6,441 nt of DNA from Roseiarcus sp. (GTDB lineage: Bacteria > Pseudomonadota > Alphaproteobacteria > Rhizobiales > Beijerinckiaceae). The translations under genes and the position numbers were made by a program. Each line of letters starts with the position of its first letter. Position 1 is the first letter of the stretch. The notes under the pieces were generated by a model, which saw only the letters and a list, made by a program, of their open reading frames with translations, did not search any database and was not told where the DNA came from. Shown here one piece after another: positions 1-6,441 of the stretch. Where the stretch lies: contig JASLHV010000215.1 in NCBI GenBank assembly GCA_030153205.1, positions 1 through 6,441 of the forward strand. Reading direction: 5' to 3'.

Positions 1-1
1 C

Positions 2-1012
2 GGCGGACGGGACGTGATGACGATCGGCTCGGTGGCTATGGCGGCGGGCTTAATCGGTCTTGCGGCATCGCGAGGGCTTGTCAGCTACTACGGCGCCTGG
101 ATCGTCATTGGCGTCGCGATGCGCTTGACGCTTTACGATACGGCGTTCGCCGCGCTCGCGCGCATCGGCGGCCCCGAAGCCAAGCAGCCGATCTCGCAGA
201 TCACGCTGCTGGGCGGGTTGGCTTCGACGATTCTTTGGCCGATCGGCGAAGGCCTCGCGCATTGGTTCGGCTGGCGGGGCGCCGTTCTGTGTTACGCCGC
301 CTTTGCGCTTCTGACCGTACCGCTTCATATGGCCATTCCGCACGGGCGCTACGGCGAGACGGCGACGGCGGCGAGCGAGAAGCGCCAAGCTCCTCAAGCA
401 GCGACCAAGGCGGATCGCCTCTTCGCCGGCGTTCTCTATGCGCTTATCGCGACCGTTGCGAATATCCTGAATTCCGGCATGTCGGCCCATATGATTGGCA
501 TATTGTCCGGCCTTGGACTTGCCGCGTCGGCCTCTGTGTGGATTGCGACAATGCGCGGCGTCGGCCAGTCTTTGTCGCGCGGCGGTGAAGTCCTTTTCGG
601 CGGCCGGCTCAATCCATTGACGCTCAATCTCCTGGCGAGCCTTTTGCTGCCGCTCGCCTTTGTTGCCGGCCTTTTCAGCGCCAATTCAGCCATTGCGGCT
701 CTCGCTTTCGCTTTTTGTTACGGCGCGGCGAATGGCGTCTTGACGATCACGCGCGGGACGCTGCCGCTCGTCCTTTTCGATCACCGCACTTACGGCGCTT
801 TCGTCGGCAGGCTCCTGGTCCCGAGCTTTCTCCTCTCCGCTGGCGCGCCGGTCGCCTACGCCTTTATCATCGAACGGTTCGGCGCCGCCGCCGCCCTCTA
901 TTGTTCGATCTTTCTCGCGCTCGCGGCCACAGCGGCGGGGATCGCTCTTTCCGCCCGATTTGGGGCGACAAGAACGCCGGACGTTAAGGATGGGCCGACA
1001 GCGGTGCGATGA
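2..1012 (+). CDS. MFS transporter, C-terminal part (5' end outside window)
   Basis: Inner-membrane carrier of the major facilitator superfamily; substrate unknown. The frame is open to the left edge, and its first visible residues, GGRD, fit the end of the MFS motif A loop (DxxGGR type) between helices 2 and 3, so the GTG at 14 is unlikely to be the true start. The visible 336 residues hold about four hydrophobic segments, then a charged, alanine-rich loop (about residues 114-138, with EKRQ and TKADR), then about six more segments. This matches helices 3-6, the central cytoplasmic loop and helices 7-12 of a 12-helix carrier, so roughly 60-70 N-terminal residues are missing. The stretch around YDTAFAAL followed by LLGGLASTILWP resembles MFS proteins common in alphaproteobacteria (recognised from memory). 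The C-terminus is a short polar tail ending at TGA 1010-1012. A drug or metabolite exporter is possible but unproven. Confidence 0.85.
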   Translation, partial: GGRDVMTIGSVAMAAGLIGLAASRGLVSYYGAWIVIGVAMRLTLYDTAFAALARIGGPEAKQPISQITLLGGLASTILWPIGEGLAHWFGWRGAVLCYAAFALLTVPLHMAIPHGRYGETATAASEKRQAPQAATKADRLFAGVLYALIATVANILNSGMSAHMIGILSGLGLAASASVWIATMRGVGQSLSRGGEVLFGGRLNPLTLNLLASLLLPLAFVAGLFSANSAIAALAFAFCYGAANGVLTITRGTLPLVLFDHRTYGAFVGRLLVPSFLLSAGAPVAYAFIIERFGAAAALYCSIFLALAATAAGIALSARFGATRTPDVKDGPTAVR

Positions 1013-1035
1013 CGCACTATCCCGCGCGGCGCGAC

Positions 1036-1053
1036 AAGGTTAAGGTCAAGGTC
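1036..1053. repeat. Three tandem AAGGTY hexamers
   Basis: The gap between the MFS gene and the next gene holds three exact head-to-tail copies of the hexamer AAGGTY (AAGGTT, AAGGTC, AAGGTC). It lies 35 bases upstream of the ATG at 1089. Direct repeats at this distance from a start could be an operator or chance low complexity; nothing in the sequence decides. Confidence 0.5.
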
Positions 1054-1088
1054 CACGGTAGCCACGAAAGCGAAACTCTGCGCAGCCT

Positions 1089-1535
1089 ATGATTGGATTT
1101 AGACGACACTTCCTGGCGGTTCTGACCGCCATTTCGATCACAGGCGTCCTAACCGACCGATCTCTCGCCGAGCCGAGGCTTCTCGGCATCAGCGATCTGA
1201 CCGACGATGAGCAGAAAATTCTCTGGGATCGCGTCGATCATGTCGCTGGTTATGTCGCGATGTTGAAAGTCTGCGCGGGGGAGGCCGATTTCGAGAAACG
1301 TTTCGTCGACGCGGTGCGACCCTGTATCGAGCCCGATACGGTGACGCGCGTGGTCGGCTATTATGAGCGAAAAGCCGGCGACCTCGAGAAACGCGCGTCG
1401 CGCGCGACCTGCACCGGCAAAGATTATGTCGAGAAGAATGTGACGCAAAAAATAAGATCGGCGCTCGATAATCTGGTCTATCTCGGACACAGTCTATGTC
1501 TGGGCTATCTCAGAAGCGGCGTGCTGGCGCGTTAG
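1089..1535 (+). CDS. Exported four-cysteine protein of unknown function
   Basis: I do not recognise this 148-residue protein. It begins with a typical Sec signal peptide: positive n-region (RRH, residues 5-7), hydrophobic core about residues 8-21, and a likely cleavage site after the SLA at residues 25-27, giving a mature chain of about 121 residues. The mature part is rich in charged residues, looks mostly helical, and has exactly four cysteines at 62, 79, 108 and 137. Four cysteines in an exported protein suggest two disulfides in the periplasm (inference). No lipobox or transmembrane segment follows the signal. An in-frame TAG at 1059-1061 leaves ATG 1089 as the first ATG; no clear Shine-Dalgarno sequence precedes it. 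It follows the MFS gene by 76 bases on the same strand and converges on clpB. The signal peptide and cysteine pattern support a real gene; the antisense frame over the same stretch looks like a shadow. Confidence 0.72.
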   Translation: MIGFRRHFLAVLTAISITGVLTDRSLAEPRLLGISDLTDDEQKILWDRVDHVAGYVAMLKVCAGEADFEKRFVDAVRPCIEPDTVTRVVGYYERKAGDLEKRASRATCTGKDYVEKNVTQKIRSALDNLVYLGHSLCLGYLRSGVLAR

Positions 1536-1600
1536 CGGCGCGGGCTGCTCTGACTTCGATGCGGCCGCCAGGAAGTTCGGCGACGTGCGACGTCTCGCCC

Positions 1601-1630
1601 GGACGCACTCCGAGATGGCGGAGTACGTCC
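1601..1630 (-). terminator. Stem-loop at the 3' end of clpB, possible terminator
   Basis: The arms GGACGCACTCCG (1601-1612) and CGGAGTACGTCC (1619-1630) pair over 12 bases around a 6-base loop. The single non-complementary position is C against A on the plus strand but becomes a G-U wobble when read as minus-strand RNA, so the hairpin is fully paired only in the clpB transcript. It starts 26 bases past the clpB stop. No U-run follows on either side, so it is not a classical intrinsic terminator; it may be a U-less terminator, an RNase barrier at the mRNA 3' end, or both. Confidence 0.45.
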
Positions 1631-1656
1631 TGACGAAACGTTACTTGTCCCTTGGC

Positions 1657-4308
1657 TCACGCGCCCTTGGGGAAATTGACGATCGTCGCCGCTTTCGCGC
1701 GGGGCGATTCGCCCTCGGCACGCGCGCCGATCGGCTCGTCGTCGATCGTCAGCGCGCCGCCGGCGGCGGAGATTTTCACGATTTGACCGTCGCGCACATT
1801 GCCGGCGAGCAGCCGCTCGGCGAGCGGATCCTGCACCGACTTCTGAATCACCCGTTTTAAGGGCCGCGCGCCATAAGCGGCGTCATAGCCCTTGTCGGCA
1901 AGCCATTGCCGGCCTTTGGGGTCGAGTTGCAGCGTGATCTTGCGATCCTCGAGCAGCTTGGCGAGCCTGAGGAACTGGATATCGACGATCGCGCCCATAT
2001 CCTCGCGCCGCAAGCGATGGAACAGAATGATCTCATCGACGCGGTTCAAGAATTCGGGCCGGAAATGGCCGCGCACGACGCTCATCACTTCCGCTTCGAC
2101 CGCGCTCGAATCCTCGCCCTCCTTCTGGTTGACGAGATATTCCGCGCCGAGATTGGACGTCATGACGATCAGCACATTGCGGAAATCGACCGTGCGTCCC
2201 TGCCCGTCGGTCAGACGGCCGTCATCGAGCACCTGCAGGAGCACGTTGAAGACGTCGGGATGCGCCTTTTCGATCTCGTCGAACAACACGACTTGGTACG
2301 GCCGGCGACGCACCGCTTCAGTCAGCGCCCCGCCTTCGTCATAGCCGACATAGCCGGGCGGCGCGCCGATGAGACGCGAGACCGAATGTTTCTCCATATA
2401 TTCCGACATGTCGATGCGCACCATCGCGGTCTCGTCGTCGAAGAGGAACGAGGCCAAAGCTTTGGTCAGCTCGGTCTTGCCGACACCGGTCGGGCCGAGG
2501 AACATGAAGGAGCCGATCGGCCGGTTGGGATCCTGCAAGCCGGCCCTGGCGCGACGTACCGCGGTCGAGACCGCCGCCACCGCCTCTTTCTGGCCGACGA
2601 CGCGGCGAGCGAGTGCGTCCTCCATCTTGAGCAGCTTGTCGCGTTCGCCCTCGAGCATCTTGTCGACGGGCACGCCCGTCCAGCGCGAAACGACTTGCGC
2701 GACGTGATCAGGCGTCACCGCCTCATCGACGAGTTGGTCCGCGCCCTGGTTCTCGGTCGCCGCGAGTTTCTTTTCGAGATCAGGAATGACCCCATAGGCG
2801 ATCTCGCCGGCGCGTTGGTACTCGCCCTTGCGCTGAGCTTGCGCGAGTTCGCCGCGCGCCGCCTCGAGCTGCTCTTTGAGCTTCTGCGCAGCGCCGAGCT
2901 TATCCTTTTCGGCGCGCCAGCGCTGGGTCAACGCCGCCGACTTCTCCTCCAACTCGCCGAGTTCGCTCGAAAGCTTGGCGAGGCGGTCCTTGGAGGCCGC
3001 GTCCGTCTCCTTCTTCAAGGCTTCCTGCTCGATCTTGAGCTGGACAATGCGGCGGTCGAGTTCGTCGAGCTCTTCAGGCTTCGAGTCGACCTGCATGCGC
3101 AGGCGCGAAGCTGCTTCGTCGACGAGGTCGATGGCCTTGTCGGGCAGGAAGCGGTCGGCGATGTAGCGGTTCGACAAGGTCGACGCCGCGACGATCGCAG
3201 CGTCAGTAATGTGTACGCCGTGATGGACTTCGTATTTCTCTTTCAAGCCGCGCAGGATCGAAATCGTATCCTCGACGGTGGGCTCGGAGACGAAGACCGG
3301 CTGGAAGCGCCGCGCCAGAGCGGCGTCCTTTTCGACGTGCTTGCGATATTCGTCGAGCGTGGTCGCGCCAATGCAGTGCAACTCGCCGCGGGCGAGCGCA
3401 GGCTTTAGGAGGTTGGAGGCGTCCATCGCCCCGTCAGCCTTGCCGGCGCCGACCAGAGTGTGCATTTCGTCGATGAACAGGATGACGCCGCCTTCGGCCG
3501 CCGTGACTTCACCAAGCACGGCTTTGAGCCGCTCCTCGAACTCGCCACGATATTTCGCGCCGGCGATGAGCGCGCCCATATCGAGCGCAAGAAGCCTCTT
3601 ATCCTTTAGCGATTCCGGCACGTCGCCATTGACGATGCGCAGAGCGAGGCCTTCGACGATCGCCGTCTTGCCGACGCCGGGCTCGCCGATCAGCACAGGA
3701 TTGTTCTTGGTGCGCCGGGACAGAACCTGCACCGTGCGGCGAATTTCCTCATCGCGGCCGATGACCGGATCGAGCTTGCTCGCCTTGGCCGCAGCGGTGA
3801 GGTCGCGGGCGTATTTCTTCAGCGCGTCATAAGCGTTTTCGGCGCTGGCCGAATCGGCCGAACGGCCTTTGCGCAGATCGTTGATCGCCGCGTTGAGCGT
3901 CTGAGCGGTCACGCCAGCCGCCGCGAGGATCTTGGACGCCTCGGCGCCCTTCTCCATGGCGAGCGCGAGCAGCAAGCGTTCGACGGTCACATAGGAATCG
4001 CCGGCCTTCTGGGCGATCTTCTCGGCGTTGTCGAAAACGCGCGCCATGGTCGGGGCGAGATAAATCTGCCCGGCGCCAGGTCCTTGGACCTTCGGCAGCT
4101 TGGCCAGCGCCAATTCGGTCTGCTGAAGCGCGTCGCGAGAGCGCCCGCCTGCCTTGTCGATCAGACCGGCCGAGAGACCCTCGCCGTCGTCGAGCAGCAC
4201 TTTGAGCAAATGCTCGGGCGTGAACTGCTGATGGCCCTCTCGAATCGCGAGCGTCTGCGCGCTTTGGATGAAGCCGCGCGCGCGCTCGGTGAATTTCTCC
4301 AGATTCAT
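1657..4308 (-). CDS. clpB: ATP-dependent disaggregase ClpB
   Basis: ClpB is a hexameric AAA+ chaperone of the cytosol that threads aggregated proteins through its pore together with DnaK/DnaJ/GrpE. The 883 residues show the whole architecture: Clp N domain (1-145, opening MNLEKFTERA); NBD1 with Walker A GEPGVGKT (208-215), pore loop KYRG (252-255), Walker B LFIDE (277-281), sensor GATT (314-317) and arginine fingers R333/R334; the coiled-coil M domain (about 405-530) that docks DnaK and separates ClpB from ClpA/ClpC; NBD2 with Walker A GPTGVGKT (605-612), pore loop GYVGY (652-656), Walker B LFDE (675-678), arginine finger R756 and sensor-2 GARP (813-816). No ClpP-binding IGL/IGF loop was noticed, as expected for a disaggregase. 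It is about 25 residues longer than E. coli ClpB (857), through a polar, alanine-rich tail after residue 860. The ATG at 4306-4308 is set by homology and a good ribosome binding site. It is divergent from pobA and likely monocistronic. Confidence 0.98.
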   Translation of the reverse strand: MNLEKFTERARGFIQSAQTLAIREGHQQFTPEHLLKVLLDDGEGLSAGLIDKAGGRSRDALQQTELALAKLPKVQGPGAGQIYLAPTMARVFDNAEKIAQKAGDSYVTVERLLLALAMEKGAEASKILAAAGVTAQTLNAAINDLRKGRSADSASAENAYDALKKYARDLTAAAKASKLDPVIGRDEEIRRTVQVLSRRTKNNPVLIGEPGVGKTAIVEGLALRIVNGDVPESLKDKRLLALDMGALIAGAKYRGEFEERLKAVLGEVTAAEGGVILFIDEMHTLVGAGKADGAMDASNLLKPALARGELHCIGATTLDEYRKHVEKDAALARRFQPVFVSEPTVEDTISILRGLKEKYEVHHGVHITDAAIVAASTLSNRYIADRFLPDKAIDLVDEAASRLRMQVDSKPEELDELDRRIVQLKIEQEALKKETDAASKDRLAKLSSELGELEEKSAALTQRWRAEKDKLGAAQKLKEQLEAARGELAQAQRKGEYQRAGEIAYGVIPDLEKKLAATENQGADQLVDEAVTPDHVAQVVSRWTGVPVDKMLEGERDKLLKMEDALARRVVGQKEAVAAVSTAVRRARAGLQDPNRPIGSFMFLGPTGVGKTELTKALASFLFDDETAMVRIDMSEYMEKHSVSRLIGAPPGYVGYDEGGALTEAVRRRPYQVVLFDEIEKAHPDVFNVLLQVLDDGRLTDGQGRTVDFRNVLIVMTSNLGAEYLVNQKEGEDSSAVEAEVMSVVRGHFRPEFLNRVDEIILFHRLRREDMGAIVDIQFLRLAKLLEDRKITLQLDPKGRQWLADKGYDAAYGARPLKRVIQKSVQDPLAERLLAGNVRDGQIVKISAAGGALTIDDEPIGARAEGESPRAKAATIVNFPKGA

Positions 4309-4314
4309 TGCCGT

Positions 4315-4320
4315 CTCCCT
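4315..4320 (-). promoter_or_regulatory. Ribosome binding site of clpB
   Basis: Read on the minus strand this is AGGGAG, six bases before the clpB ATG. It is the clearest Shine-Dalgarno sequence in the window and confirms the start chosen by homology. Confidence 0.75.
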
Positions 4321-4375
4321 AGGCTCCGCCTCGCGCCCCGAAGCGACGCAACACGGACCCGACGATAGTGGAGTA

Positions 4376-4390
4376 GCCGCCTTAAGCGGC
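4376..4390. repeat. Inverted repeat in the clpB-pobA gap, GCCGC/GCGGC
   Basis: Arms GCCGC (4376-4380) and GCGGC (4386-4390) flank CTTAA. It lies 68-82 bases upstream of the clpB start, so it could form a hairpin in the clpB leader or be a protein-binding site. It is not the CIRCE element (TTAGCACTC-N9-GAGTGCTAA). A five-base GC arm can also arise by chance in DNA of this composition. Confidence 0.3.
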
Positions 4391-4409
4391 CCTGAAGCGT
4401 ATTTAGGAA

Positions 4410-4426
4410 CCGCCCCCCGCGGGCGG
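4410..4426. repeat. GC-only hairpin in the clpB-pobA gap, CCGCCC/GGGCGG
   Basis: Six G-C pairs (4410-4415 with 4421-4426) close a five-base loop CCCGC. No U-run follows in either direction. It sits between the two divergent genes and might insulate the promoters or lie in a leader RNA; function unknown. Confidence 0.35.
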
Positions 4427-4464
4427 AAGAGGCGGGACAGGATTTCTTGCGATTGGCCAGCGCT

Positions 4465-4491
4465 TTGCCGACGATCATTCTTTCATATAAC
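4465..4491 (+). promoter_or_regulatory. Candidate housekeeping promoter of pobA
   Basis: TTGCCG (4465-4470, four of six matches to TTGACA) and TATAAC (4486-4491, five of six to TATAAT) are 15 bases apart, two short of the ideal. The -10 lies in the only clearly AT-rich patch of the divergent gap. Transcription would begin near 4498, leaving a leader of about 30 bases before the ATG at 4528. pobA is activated by PobR in bacteria where this has been studied, but no operator can be named here. Confidence 0.35.
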
Positions 4492-4527
4492 TATTAGCCC
4501 AAATCATCTTGCTTGATGTGGAAATTG

Positions 4528-5718
4528 ATGGCGAGCGCGCGCACCCAAGTCGCCATTATCGGGGCTGGCCCCTCAGGCCTGTTGCTCGCCCATCTGCTTT
4601 ACCGCGCCGGGATCGAAACCGTCGTGCTCGAACGCCAAAGCCGCGCTTATGTCGAAGCGCGGATTCGGGCCGGCGTGCTGGAACAGGGAACGGTCGATCT
4701 TCTCGACGAGATCGGCCTCAGCGGCCGCATGCGCCGCGAAGGCCTGCCCCATCAAGGCTTTGACCTTGCCTTCGACGGCGCCCGCCACCGAATCAATCTT
4801 TTCGAATTGACCGCCGGCAAGCAGGTCATGGTCTATGGCCAGACCGAATTGACGAAAGATCTAGGCGATGCGCACGCCGCTACGGGCGCGCCGATTGTTT
4901 ACGAGGCCGCCGACGTTTCAATTCATGACGCCGATAGCGGGCGTCCCTTCCTGCGCTATCGCAAAGACGACGCGACGCATGAGCTCGCCTGCGATTTCAT
5001 CGCGGCCTGCGACGGCGCACACGGCGTCGGCCGACGTTCGATGCCGGCCGCCGACGTCAAAACATTCGAGCGCGTCTATCCTTTCGGCTGGCTTGGCATT
5101 CTCGCCGATGTGCCGCCCTGCTCGCATGAGTTGATCTACGCGCGGCACGAGCGCGGCTTCGCGCTCGCCAGCATGCGCTCGATGATTCGCAGTCGCTACT
5201 ATGTGCAATGCGCGATCGGCGAAAAATTGGAGAACTGGCCGGATGAGCGCGTTTGGGAGGAGTTGAAAATCCGCCTTGGGCCTGAAGCGGCCGCGCAAAT
5301 GACGACGGGGCCGTCGATCGAAAAGAGCATCGCCCCGCTGCGCAGCTTTGTCGCAGAACCGTTGCGTTGGGGCCGTTTGTTTCTCGCCGGCGACGCCGGC
5401 CATATCGTGCCGCCGACGGGCGCTAAAGGCCTCAATCTCGCGGTGTCGGACGTGCGGATTCTTTCGCGAGCGTTGGTCGACGCCTGCAAGAAAGGTGACA
5501 GCGGACTCATCGATTCTTACTCGCGCGATTGCCTCGCAAGAGTATGGAAGGCCGTGCGCTTCTCCTGGTGGATGACTCAACTCATGCACAAATTCGGCGA
5601 GGGCGAGAGTTTCGAAACCCGTGTGCAACAAGCCGAGCTGAGCTATCTCTTTTCCTCTTCGGCCGCTTCTCGGGCTTTGGCGGAAAACTATGTCGGTCTG
5701 CCTCTCGAGAGAGAATGA
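4528..5718 (+). CDS. pobA: 4-hydroxybenzoate 3-monooxygenase (PobA)
   Basis: Cytosolic class A flavoprotein hydroxylase that converts 4-hydroxybenzoate, O2 and NADPH to protocatechuate, the entry point to the beta-ketoadipate pathway. It is collinear with the Pseudomonas fluorescens enzyme (394 residues, recalled from memory) with an offset of three: FAD-binding GAGPSG (12-17), R47 (R44 there), H75 (H72), Q105, the CDG motif (161-163), substrate-pocket Y204, S215, R217 and R223 (Y201, S212, R214, R220), GD motif with D289, P296 and T297, N303, and Y388 near the end (Y385). The retained RQ at 36-37, Y41 and R45 fit NADPH use. The start is put at ATG 4528 (396 residues), matching the family N-terminus MKTQVAIIGAG; a GGAA at 4520-4523 is a weak ribosome site. 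ATG 4516 would add four residues. It is divergent from clpB, with no pca or pobR gene in view. I see no damage. Confidence 0.96.
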   Translation: MASARTQVAIIGAGPSGLLLAHLLYRAGIETVVLERQSRAYVEARIRAGVLEQGTVDLLDEIGLSGRMRREGLPHQGFDLAFDGARHRINLFELTAGKQVMVYGQTELTKDLGDAHAATGAPIVYEAADVSIHDADSGRPFLRYRKDDATHELACDFIAACDGAHGVGRRSMPAADVKTFERVYPFGWLGILADVPPCSHELIYARHERGFALASMRSMIRSRYYVQCAIGEKLENWPDERVWEELKIRLGPEAAAQMTTGPSIEKSIAPLRSFVAEPLRWGRLFLAGDAGHIVPPTGAKGLNLAVSDVRILSRALVDACKKGDSGLIDSYSRDCLARVWKAVRFSWWMTQLMHKFGEGESFETRVQQAELSYLFSSSAASRALAENYVGLPLERE

Positions 5719-5884
5719 AAGGGTCTTTTGAACGTTTGTAATGTAGGCGCCGTTACTATGGCGCAATGCAACGACACCCTTGCGGATCAAAGGCGACCGA
5801 CACATTATCCGCGCCAGTGTAATCAACGCTCGCGGCTGGGCGTTTCCTGACCAGCGCAAGAGAACAGGCAATCGGGACCAATAG
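5719..5884. other. Intergenic stretch between pobA and the hydroxylase gene
   Basis: These 166 bases hold no convincing gene. A small inverted repeat, GCGCC (5747-5751) with GGCGC (5760-5764), closes an eight-base loop and has no U-run after it, so it is a poor terminator. TTGAAC (5728-5733) and TACTAT (5754-5759) look like -35 and -10 boxes but are 20 bases apart, too far for a confident promoter. The gap length makes an independent promoter for the downstream gene plausible. Confidence 0.4.
5874..5877 (+). promoter_or_regulatory. Weak ribosome binding site of the hydroxylase gene
   Basis: GGGA lies seven bases before the ATG at 5885. Together with the in-frame TAG at 5882-5884, directly before that ATG, it fixes the start of the gene. 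Confidence 0.45.
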
Positions 5885-6441
5885 ATGCGGGAAAATGCGT
5901 TAGGTTATTATATCGACTTCTACATCTATCCGGTGGTGCTGGCCGCCCTGCCGATCTATGCCGCGCTGAACCCGGAGCGCGGGACATTGATGTCCTGGGT
6001 GAGCTTGGCGGCTGTCGGCATCGCCCTATGGACGCTGATTGAGTATTTTATCCACCGTGTCCTCTTTCACAATGTCGCGTTCTTTCGCGCGCTGCACGAC
6101 GCGCACCATAAGAACCCGAAGGCGCTGATCGATTCGCCAATTTGGTCAAGCTTGACCGCTGTATTTGTCGTCGTGCTCGCGCCGTCCGTTTGGCTTTTGG
6201 GCGCGCATTTGGGGACCGCGTTCACATTCGGCATGACGCTCGGCTACTTCAACTATTCCATCATACATCACGCCATGCATTTCTGGACTTTTTCGCACGA
6301 CAGCTATTTCTACCGGGCCAAGCATCGACACGCCTTGCACCATTATTCCGAGGTCGAGGGCAATTTCGGCGTCACCACCCCGTTCTGGGATTATGTCTTC
6401 GGCACCACGCTTCCCGAGCCGCAACTGGTCAAGCAAGCCCA
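5885..6441 (+). CDS. Fatty acid hydroxylase / sterol desaturase family protein (3' end outside window)
   Basis: Integral membrane di-metal oxygenase of the fatty acid hydroxylase superfamily (FA2H/Scs7-like); it would insert a hydroxyl group into a lipid using O2 and reducing power. The open frame yields 185 residues with no stop before the edge. The metal-binding histidine clusters are all present: H57-x4-H62 in EYFIHRVLFH, H71-x2-HH (71-75), HH-x2-H (128-132), and H147-x-H149-x2-HH (147-153). The following NFGVTTPFWDYVFGT (160-174) is a hallmark of the family. Hydrophobic segments lie at about 14-28, 38-52, 88-105 and 111-127, so the histidines face one side of the membrane. Bacterial members are about 200 residues, so probably only a short tail is missing. 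The substrate cannot be told: fatty acyl, hopanoid, carotenoid or ornithine-lipid chains are all possible. The antisense frame at 6146-6436 is a shadow. An in-frame TAG at 5882-5884 sets the start. Confidence 0.9.
   Translation, partial: MRENALGYYIDFYIYPVVLAALPIYAALNPERGTLMSWVSLAAVGIALWTLIEYFIHRVLFHNVAFFRALHDAHHKNPKALIDSPIWSSLTAVFVVVLAPSVWLLGAHLGTAFTFGMTLGYFNYSIIHHAMHFWTFSHDSYFYRAKHRHALHHYSEVEGNFGVTTPFWDYVFGTTLPEPQLVKQA

Noticed and set aside
1906..3408. 500-codon open frame on the plus strand opposite clpB
   Set aside because: It lies wholly antisense to a fully conserved clpB, and its translation is rich in Arg, Glu, Leu and His as expected of a mirrored GC-rich gene. No domain or ribosome site is seen.
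4321..4440. RpoH-type promoter for clpB
   Set aside because: On the minus strand CTTCAG and CTTAAG resemble a -35 box, and CACTATCG a -10 box, but the spacings are about 20 and 10 bases and the matches poor; not good enough to call.
4406..4450. GGAAC as the -35 of an EcfG general-stress promoter
   Set aside because: No CGTT-type -10 occurs 16-18 bases downstream.
4503..4518. CATC/GATG inverted repeat overlapping the upstream pobA ATG as a PobR site
   Set aside because: Arms are only four bases and I know no matching operator; chance is the simpler explanation.
5758..5850. 30-codon frame between pobA and the hydroxylase, a possible leader peptide
   Set aside because: No ribosome binding site, no amino acid run or attenuator-like structure, and a length expected by chance.
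4918..5871. 317-codon open frame on the minus strand opposite pobA
   Set aside because: Antisense shadow of pobA: Arg- and Ala-rich, no recognisable domain, while the plus strand codes for a complete enzyme.
6146..6436. 96-codon open frame on the minus strand at the right edge
   Set aside because: The plus strand over the same bases codes for the hydroxylase with all histidine motifs, so this frame is a shadow.

Overview
The window is high-GC bacterial DNA. The closely packed genes, codon use and protein sequences (ClpB, a PobA-type hydroxylase, a motif-A MFS carrier) fit an alphaproteobacterium, probably in the Hyphomicrobiales. A methylotroph or Beijerinckiaceae/Methylocystaceae-like host is possible, but the sequence alone does not prove it. 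No rRNA, tRNA, CRISPR array, insertion sequence or phage gene is visible.

Layout from left to right: (1) the C-terminal ten-helix part of a major facilitator superfamily transporter, plus strand, cut by the left edge; (2) a 148-residue exported four-cysteine protein of unknown function, plus strand; (3) a 121-bp convergent gap holding a 12-bp stem-loop; (4) a complete clpB disaggregase gene on the minus strand, 883 codons, the largest feature; (5) a 219-bp divergent gap with two GC-rich hairpins, a good ribosome binding site for clpB and a candidate promoter for the next gene; (6) pobA, 4-hydroxybenzoate 3-monooxygenase, plus strand, with all the active-site residues checked intact; (7) a 166-bp gap with no convincing gene; (8) a fatty acid hydroxylase/sterol desaturase family membrane protein, plus strand, cut by the right edge. 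Its histidine clusters are all present and only the extreme C-terminus is missing.

The genes do not form one pathway. ClpB is a general stress chaperone working with DnaK. PobA makes protocatechuate for the beta-ketoadipate route, but no pca genes and no pobR-like regulator lie in the window. The MFS carrier and the hydroxylase are membrane proteins whose substrates cannot be told from sequence. This looks like an ordinary chromosomal housekeeping/accessory mix. I found no convincing undescribed multi-gene system; the least explained items are the four-cysteine exported protein and the small inverted and direct repeats between genes.
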